This document shows positions 1 through 3,598 of a stretch of DNA of 7,046 bases, piece after piece. Made by a program: the position numbers and the translations under genes. The DNA lies in contig DASVWG010000287.1 in the NCBI GenBank assembly GCA_036389695.1, positions 1 to 7,046 of the forward strand, in the 5' to 3' direction. Source of the DNA: JALZHR01 sp036389695. GTDB taxonomy: Bacteria > Acidobacteriota > Blastocatellia > Pyrinomonadales > Pyrinomonadaceae. How positions within the stretch are numbered: the first letter of the stretch is position 1; every line of letters begins with the position of its first letter. The notes beneath the pieces are model-generated. The model was not told the origin of the DNA. It did no database searches and was given only the letters and a program-made list of their open reading frames with translations.

Positions 1-92
1 GACATTTTGCCTTTGTCCGTGCTAACTTGCCTTTCATCCGTCAAAAGCAAATTCGCGTATGCTTTCAGCGCCGGATTGACGTTCTTTTTCAT
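1..92 (-). CDS. Possible 5' end of a divergent gene, cut by the window edge
   Basis: Reading the minus strand from an ATG at 92-90 gives 30 codons without a stop, running off the left edge. The peptide begins MKKNVNPALKAYANLLL and continues with acidic and basic residues. It has no motif or signal peptide that I recognise. No convincing Shine-Dalgarno site lies upstream, and only 8 bases separate the ATG from the riboswitch aptamer. A real gene here would therefore share its start region with the promoter of the btu transcript. Thirty open codons can occur by chance, and two plus-strand frames are also open across this stretch. It may be a shadow. The sequence to the left of the window would settle it. 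Confidence 0.3.
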   Translation of the reverse strand, partial: MKKNVNPALKAYANLLLTDERQVSTDKGKM

Positions 93-100
93 CGTAAAAC

Positions 101-252
101 GCTTCGGGTTTAAGGGGAAGTCGAGTGAAAATCTCGCACGGTCGCGCCACTGTGAAGGGATGAGGGATGAAGGATGAGGGATGAATAATAAGAAAAATTC
201 ATCCCTCATCCTTCATCCCTCATCCCTCAAGTCAGGAGACCTGCCCGAAAGC
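101..252 (+). promoter_or_regulatory. Cobalamin riboswitch 1 (upstream of btuFCD)
   Basis: Conserved parts of the cobalamin aptamer occur in order: GGGGAAG at 114-120, a GAGTGAAAATCTC core segment at 123-135, GCCACTGT at 146-153, and a B12 box AAGTCAGGAGACCTGCC at 229-245. A closing P1 helix can be drawn between 101-108 (GCTTCGGG) and 244-252 (CCCGAAAGC) with one bulged base. The family binds cobalamin and usually turns off B12 uptake or synthesis genes when the vitamin is plentiful. Between GCCACTGT and the B12 box, where larger members have a peripheral GCCACTG...GGGAAGGC helix, this copy instead has a perfect 31-bp palindrome. A terminator follows at 322-379. The type of cobalamin preferred cannot be read from the sequence. 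Confidence 0.9.
156..227. repeat. 31-bp perfect inverted repeat inside riboswitch 1 (palindrome A)
   Basis: The left arm, 156-186, is built from the words GGGATGA and GGATGA. The right arm, 197-227, is its exact reverse complement. The loop is 10 bases. In RNA this makes a long uninterrupted hairpin projecting from the aptamer between GCCACTGT and the B12 box. The word-based, tandem look of the arms matches the other four palindromes in the window, though the words differ. Confidence 0.95.
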
Positions 253-269
253 AGTTTTGTGCCGTTGAA

Positions 270-357
270 TGTCTCGCGTCAAGATGTTCGGGCTGTACGG
301 GCGTTTTTACTCCTTTTAGTGAAAAACCTTGCCGGCTTGTCTTGATGTTTCGAGACA
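270..357 (+). promoter_or_regulatory. Candidate alternative pairing (antiterminator) of riboswitch 1
   Basis: TGTCTCG (270-276) is complementary to CGAGACA (351-357), and TCAAGA (279-284) to TCTTGA (340-345). This gives 13 base pairs around a small internal loop. The 340-357 side is also needed for the upper part of the terminator hairpin, so the two folds exclude each other, as expected of an antiterminator. A second alternative is TTCGGGC (287-293), which can pair with GCCCGAA (243-249), the 3' strand of P1. I cannot derive the full on/off logic by hand. Confidence 0.5.
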
Positions 358-379
358 GGAAAGCAAGGTTTTTTATTTT
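322..379 (+). terminator. Intrinsic terminator, expression platform of riboswitch 1
   Basis: AAAAACCTTGC (322-332) pairs with GCAAGGTTTTT (363-373) over 11 bp. An upper stem forms between CTTGTCT (336-342) and AGACAGG (353-359). A T-rich run, TTTTTTATTTT, occupies 369-379. This is a classic rho-independent terminator placed between the aptamer and btuF, so it is probably the switch output. The ATG at 345 lies in its loop region, which argues against that ATG as the btuF start. Confidence 0.85.
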
Positions 380-440
380 GGAAAATACAGGAAAAATTTT
401 ACGGTTTCGCTTCGCGCCTGTGCGCCTGTGCGGGAAACAT

Positions 441-1337
441 TTGGCGCAGAGTTTTAAGGTCGTTCTGCTGCTCGTCTGCTTTCTCGCTTTGACCGCCTGC
501 CACAGCGGGCAGGGAAATTTCGTCGAATTATCGACGCGCGAGGTGACGGACGATTTAGGACGGAAAATAAGAATTCCGCAGAAAATCGAGCGCGTCGTCT
601 CTTTAGCGCCGAATCTGACGGAAAACATTTTCGCCGTCGGCGCAGGCAGTCGGCTCGTCGGCGTGACGACTTTTTGCAACTATCCGGCGGAAGCCGAAAA
701 AATCCACAAAATCGGCGACACGATGACGCCGAATATGGAGGCGATTATCGCTTTAAAGCCGCAAATCGTTTTCGTCTCGACCGCTTCGCAAATCGAATCT
801 TTTACCAAAACGCTCGAACAGCAGAACATCAACGTTTTCGTCACCAACCCGACCGACTTGGAAGGCGTCTACCGCAATTTGTATCAGCTCGGCGAGATTT
901 TCGGAACTGAGGACGAAACGCGCGAGAAAGTCGAAGAATTGCGCCGACGCGTCGCCGATGTCGAAGCGCGAACGGTGACGGCGGCTGACGTCAAAGTCTT
1001 TGTGCAAATCTCGAAAGAGCCGCTTTTTACCGTCGGCAGAGAATCCTTTTTAACCGAAATTATCAATCGCGCGGGCGGCGCGTCCGTGACGGCGGATGTG
1101 GCGACCGCCTATCCCCGATTCAGCAAGGAAACCGCGCTCGCCTTGCAGCCGGAAGCGATAATTTTGTCGGAAAGCGAAGACAATACGGAGCCGAACGAGG
1201 TTTTCAAAGATTCTCCGGCGGTGAAAAACGGGCGAATTTTTAAAATCAACGCCGATTTGCTCTCGCGTCCGGGTCCGCGCATTGTGGACGCGCTGGAGCG
1301 GATGGCGAAGGATTTGCATCCTGAGAATTTTCGGTGA
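441..1337 (+). CDS. btuF: Cobalamin-binding lipoprotein of the B12 ABC importer (BtuF-like)
   Basis: This is the substrate-binding protein expected to capture cobalamin in the periplasm and deliver it to BtuCD. The frame carries family hallmarks: RVVSLAPNLTENIFAVGAG, then LVGVTTFCNYP, then PNMEAIIALKPQIVF, and RPGPRIVDALE near the end. It is about 298 residues from the start chosen here. A signal peptide has a hydrophobic run and lipobox LTAC, giving Cys20 as the lipidated residue, so the protein is probably membrane-anchored. The start is uncertain. The frame is open back to TTG 342 and ATG 345, but both lie inside the riboswitch terminator and would give a n-region too long for a signal peptide. 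TTG 441, with GGGAAA just upstream, gives a normal 20-residue leader. GTG 420 and TTG 378 are alternatives. The stop overlaps btuC by the GTGA arrangement. The fold is shared with siderophore-binding proteins; the riboswitch supports cobalamin. Confidence 0.88.
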   Translation: MAQSFKVVLLLVCFLALTACHSGQGNFVELSTREVTDDLGRKIRIPQKIERVVSLAPNLTENIFAVGAGSRLVGVTTFCNYPAEAEKIHKIGDTMTPNMEAIIALKPQIVFVSTASQIESFTKTLEQQNINVFVTNPTDLEGVYRNLYQLGEIFGTEDETREKVEELRRRVADVEARTVTAADVKVFVQISKEPLFTVGRESFLTEIINRAGGASVTADVATAYPRFSKETALALQPEAIILSESEDNTEPNEVFKDSPAVKNGRIFKINADLLSRPGPRIVDALERMAKDLHPENFR

Positions 1338-2377
1338 TTTTCACCGCAGAGACGCGGAGACGCGGAGATTTTAAGAGAATGAAACCACAGATAAACGCAG
1401 ATGAACGCAGATTTTTTGATAAATCTTTCTCCGCGTCTCTGCGTCTCTGCGGTTTATTATTTTTATTACTTCTGCTGGCGTTTTTTATCGCCGTTTCGCT
1501 CGGCAGCGAAAGGCTTTCGTTCTTTGATTTGAGCGACCGCGAGCTGTCGATTTTGTTTGATATTCGCCTGCCGCGCGTGCTGCTCGGATTGGCGACGGGC
1601 GCGAGCCTGGCGGTGGCGGGCGCGGCGTTTCAATCGCTTTTGAGAAATCCTTTGGCTGAGCCTTACTTGCTCGGCGTTTCAAACGGCGCGGCGCTGGGCA
1701 CGATGTTCGCGTTTATTTTCTTCAGCCAGTTTGAATTTGCGCGTCCGATTGCCGCCTTTTTGGGAGCGAGCATCGCAACCTTCGCCGTTTACAAAATGGC
1801 GCAGAGCCGCGCCGGGATGAACACGGAAAGACTCGTTTTGTCGGGCGTTATCGTGACGACGTTTTTGTCTTCGATAATCGTTTTGCTGACGACCCTGCTC
1901 GACGCGGCAAAGCTCAGAAGCTTTACGTTCTGGCTTCTGGGCGATTTGTCGCAGGCGACGAAAAATTCGTTTTACCTGGCGATTATCGCCGCCATCTTGG
2001 GCACGATAATTTTGACGGCGACGGCGCGTTCTTTAAATTTGATGATGCTCGGCGAGCGCGACGCTTTTGATTTCGGCGTGGAAATCGGCAAAACGCGCCT
2101 GATTGTTTTCGCGACGGCGAGCGCGCTGGTCGGCATCGCGGTCGCGTCGAGCGGCTCGGTCGGCTACGTCGGTCTGGTCGTGCCGCACATCGTCCGCCTT
2201 CTGCTCGGCAGCGACAATCGCCGCGTCATTCCGGCGACGGCTTTCGCGGGCGCGATTTTTGTTGTTCTGGCGGACACCTTTGCCCGCACGATGATTGCGC
2301 CGCGCGAATTGCCCGTCGGCGCGATAACGGCGCTTATCGGCGCGCCGATGTTTATTTATTTATTGCGGAAGAATTAG
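1334..2377 (+). CDS. btuC: Cobalamin ABC importer permease (BtuC/FecCD family)
   Basis: This is the inner-membrane subunit that forms the translocation channel as a dimer, driven by BtuD. Hydrophobic segments cover most of the protein. Family motifs are clear: RLPR at residues 78-81, RNPLAEPYLLGVSNGAALG from 104, GSVGYVGLVVPHIVRLLLG from 274, and a PVGAITALIGAPMFIYLL ending. At 347 residues it is near the usual size once an odd N-terminus is set aside. Residues 4 to about 40 are encoded by palindrome B, and native-looking sequence begins at LLFLLLLLAFFIAVSLGS. No ATG, GTG or TTG lies between the palindrome and this first membrane helix, so any start must use repeat or junction DNA. GTG 1334 overlaps the btuF stop and suggests translational coupling. 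ATG 1379, with GGAGA at 1364-1368, is a good alternative, but that Shine-Dalgarno site would be buried in the hairpin. Confidence 0.93.
   Translation: MIFTAETRRRGDFKRMKPQINADERRFFDKSFSASLRLCGLLFLLLLLAFFIAVSLGSERLSFFDLSDRELSILFDIRLPRVLLGLATGASLAVAGAAFQSLLRNPLAEPYLLGVSNGAALGTMFAFIFFSQFEFARPIAAFLGASIATFAVYKMAQSRAGMNTERLVLSGVIVTTFLSSIIVLLTTLLDAAKLRSFTFWLLGDLSQATKNSFYLAIIAAILGTIILTATARSLNLMMLGERDAFDFGVEIGKTRLIVFATASALVGIAVASSGSVGYVGLVVPHIVRLLLGSDNRRVIPATAFAGAIFVVLADTFARTMIAPRELPVGAITALIGAPMFIYLLRKN
1343..1452. repeat. Fold-back palindrome B at the btuF/btuC junction, inside the btuC frame
   Basis: The left arm, about 1343-1368, is made of GCAGAGAC/GCGGAGAC words. The right arm, about 1428-1452, is its reverse complement with one mismatch in the core. 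The arms enclose a different tandem sequence at 1384-1412, ATAAACGCAG followed by ATGAACGCAG. The element is composite: a tandem block of one word family bracketed by inverted arms of another. It is translated as the first 40 or so residues of BtuC, including ETRRRGDF and SASLRLCG. Confidence 0.9.
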
Positions 2378-2388
2378 GCGCGGACTAA

Positions 2389-2535
2389 GTCAGAACCACC
2401 TGCGGTAGCGGGTGGTTTAAGTTTAGCGTTTTAAGTTCCCGGTTTCAGGTTTCAAGTTTGCCGATGAGTTTAACTTGAAGCTTTGAACTTGAAACTTATC
2501 CGCGTTCAACCGCCCGCTACCGCAGGCGGTTCTGA
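2389..2535. repeat. Nested palindrome C: REP-like pair at the btuC/btuD junction
   Basis: The outer arms, 2389-2417 and 2508-2535, are inverted copies differing at two positions. Each arm is itself a small hairpin: AACCACC with GGTGGTT on the left, AACCGCC with GGCGGTT on the right, around a TGCGGTAGCG-type loop. Between them is an inner fold-back of TTCAAGTTT-type words, about 2434-2459 against 2472-2497. The layout resembles paired REP elements (BIME-like). The right arm is translated only if btuD starts at TTG 2483. Confidence 0.88.
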
Positions 2536-2542
2536 CCTGTTT

Positions 2543-3313
2543 ATGTTGGAAGCTCGAAACATTTCAATCAATTACGGCGAATGCGAGGTTTTGCAGAATG
2601 TCTCTTTCGCTTTGCGCGCCGGTCAGACGCTCGCCGCTTTGGGCGCGAACGGCGCGGGGAAAACGACTCTGCTGCACGCTCTGAACGGTTTTTTGCCGGT
2701 TTCAAAAGGCGAGATTACGCTCGAAGGAAAAACTTTGCGCGAGTTTTCGCGGCGCGAGATTGCGCGGCGAATGTCGGTGGTCGCGCAGGAAAACGAAACG
2801 AAATTTCCGGTGACGGTTCTGGAATTCGTTTTAGCGGGCAGATTCGCGCACGGCGGCGTGTTCGGCTGGGAAAGCGCGCAGGATATTAAGGTGGCGAAAA
2901 ATGCGCTGGAAATGTGCGATTTGAAAGATTACGAAACGCGCCTGATGAACCGGCTTTCCGGCGGCGAGCGGCAGCGCGTCGTTTTCGCGCGGGCGCTGGC
3001 GACCGAAGCGAAAATTCTGCTGCTCGACGAGCCGACGGCGAATCTCGATTTATCGCACCAGGCGCTGATGTTTCGCCTGGTGCGCGAGCGCTGCCGAACG
3101 GGCGATGCGGCGGCGGTTATCGTGACGCACGATTTGAATCTGGCTTCGGAATTTGCCGACGAGATTCTGCTTTTGAAAAACGGAAAAATCGCGGCTCAGG
3201 GAACGCCCGATGAAGTTTTAAACGCGGAAACTTTACGCGAAGTTTTCGCCGTCGAAGTTCTGCTGGACGAAAATCCGGTCAGTAAAAAAAGGAGAGTGAC
3301 GGCAATCTACTAG
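2543..3313 (+). CDS. btuD: Cobalamin ABC importer ATPase (BtuD-like)
   Basis: This is the cytoplasmic ATP-binding subunit that powers the BtuC dimer. All ABC motifs are intact, numbered from this start: Walker A GANGAGKTT at 34-42, Q-loop Gln82, signature LSGGERQR at 138-145, Walker B ILLLDEP at 158-164, D-loop NLD at 167-169, and switch His196 in VTHDLN. At 256 residues it matches single-domain BtuD/FecE/FhuC ATPases. The frame is open back to TTG 2483, but those extra 20 residues (including QPPATAGGSD) come from palindrome C, whereas the domain proper begins at MLEARNISINYGE. ATG 2543 is therefore preferred, despite a weak Shine-Dalgarno site. The gene lies 165 bases after btuC, filled almost wholly by palindrome C, and probably shares its transcript. 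Alone the sequence could equally serve an iron-chelate importer; the riboswitches on both sides favour B12. Confidence 0.92.
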   Translation: MLEARNISINYGECEVLQNVSFALRAGQTLAALGANGAGKTTLLHALNGFLPVSKGEITLEGKTLREFSRREIARRMSVVAQENETKFPVTVLEFVLAGRFAHGGVFGWESAQDIKVAKNALEMCDLKDYETRLMNRLSGGERQRVVFARALATEAKILLLDEPTANLDLSHQALMFRLVRERCRTGDAAAVIVTHDLNLASEFADEILLLKNGKIAAQGTPDEVLNAETLREVFAVEVLLDENPVSKKRRVTAIY

Positions 3314-3315
3314 GA

Positions 3316-3397
3316 GAATTACGAATTACGAATTACGAATTACGAATGCCGGAAAGCGTTCTTTAATTCGTAATTCGTAATTTCGTAATTCGTAATT
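3316..3397. repeat. Heptamer fold-back palindrome D between btuD and riboswitch 2
   Basis: The left arm, 3316-3347, holds four and a half tandem copies of the 7-base word GAATTAC. The right arm, about 3366-3397, is the reverse complement with one extra T near 3383. The loop is about 18 bases. The element starts 3 bases after the btuD stop and ends 3 bases before the riboswitch, so it fills the whole spacer. It is AT-rich and has no T-run like a normal intrinsic terminator, but it could act as an mRNA 3' end stabiliser. Confidence 0.93.
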
Positions 3398-3399
3398 GA

Positions 3400-3550
3400 A
3401 TAAGCGGTGCAAGGGAACGCGGTGCGAGTCCGCGACTGCCCACGCAACTGTAAGCAGCTAAAGGCGGCGCAAAAAAAGCCACTGTTTTTTATAAAAATGG
3501 GAAGGCGCGCCCGTCGGATAAATAAGCTGTAAGTCAGGAAACCTTGCCGT
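3400..3550 (+). promoter_or_regulatory. Cobalamin riboswitch 2 (leader of btuB)
   Basis: This is a full-size cobalamin aptamer. In order it shows AAGGGAACGCGGTGCGAGTC (3411-3430), GCAACTGTAAGC (3444-3455), a peripheral helix between GCCACTGT (3478-3485) and GGGAAGGC (about 3499-3507), and the B12 box AAGTCAGGAAACCTTGCC (3531-3548). The closing helix pairs the CGGTGCAAGG region at 3405-3414 with CCTTGCCG at 3542-3549, with small bulges. Unlike riboswitch 1, no T-run terminator follows. Only a hairpin and the btuB Shine-Dalgarno site lie before the gene, which suggests control of translation. I see no clear promoter in the 86 bases after btuD, so this leader may also be reached by read-through from btuFCD. 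Confidence 0.95.
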
Positions 3551-3571
3551 TTGTTTGGGAAATCAACCACG

Positions 3572-3588
3572 TTCCGCGATGGGCGGAA
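3572..3588 (+). promoter_or_regulatory. Expression-platform hairpin of riboswitch 2 (candidate P13)
   Basis: TTCCGC (3572-3577) pairs perfectly with GCGGAA (3583-3588) around the loop GATGG, ending one base before the btuB Shine-Dalgarno sequence. In well-studied cobalamin riboswitches a loop of this kind (L13) kisses loop L5 of the aptamer when ligand is bound. Here TGGGC (3580-3584) is complementary to GCCCA (3438-3442) in the likely L5 region. The pairing is visible; the function is inferred from the family. Confidence 0.6.
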
Positions 3589-3595
3589 AAGGAGA
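3589..3595 (+). promoter_or_regulatory. Shine-Dalgarno site of btuB
   Basis: AAGGAGA lies 3 bases before ATG 3599. It is the best ribosome-binding site in the window. It fixes the btuB start, because the frame is otherwise open to 3551, inside the riboswitch leader. Confidence 0.85.
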
Positions 3596-3598
3596 GAT

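Noticed and set aside
76..100. TTGACG at 76-81 as a -35 box for the btu transcript
   Set aside because: No -10-like hexamer lies at 16-18 bases, and the start site would fall inside the P1 helix of the riboswitch, removing its 5' strand.
342..440. TTG 342 or ATG 345 as the btuF start
   Set aside because: Both lie in the terminator hairpin, lack a Shine-Dalgarno site, and give an implausibly long segment before the lipobox.
227..679. Minus-strand open frame opposite the btuF leader
   Set aside because: It lies antisense to the riboswitch, terminator and btuF, has no recognisable domain and no ribosome-binding site. It is a shadow frame.
1384..1412. Insertion sequence remnants in the palindromes
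   Set aside because: No transposase fragment, target-site duplication or typical IS terminal repeat is visible. Arms are low-complexity tandem words.
2483..2542. TTG 2483 as the btuD start
   Set aside because: The extra 20 residues are encoded by repeat C, and the ABC domain begins normally at ATG 2543. Kept as a minor alternative only.
156..3397. CRISPR array from the short repeated words
   Set aside because: The repeats are tandem words in inverted arms, with no regular 20-40 base spacers and no cas genes.
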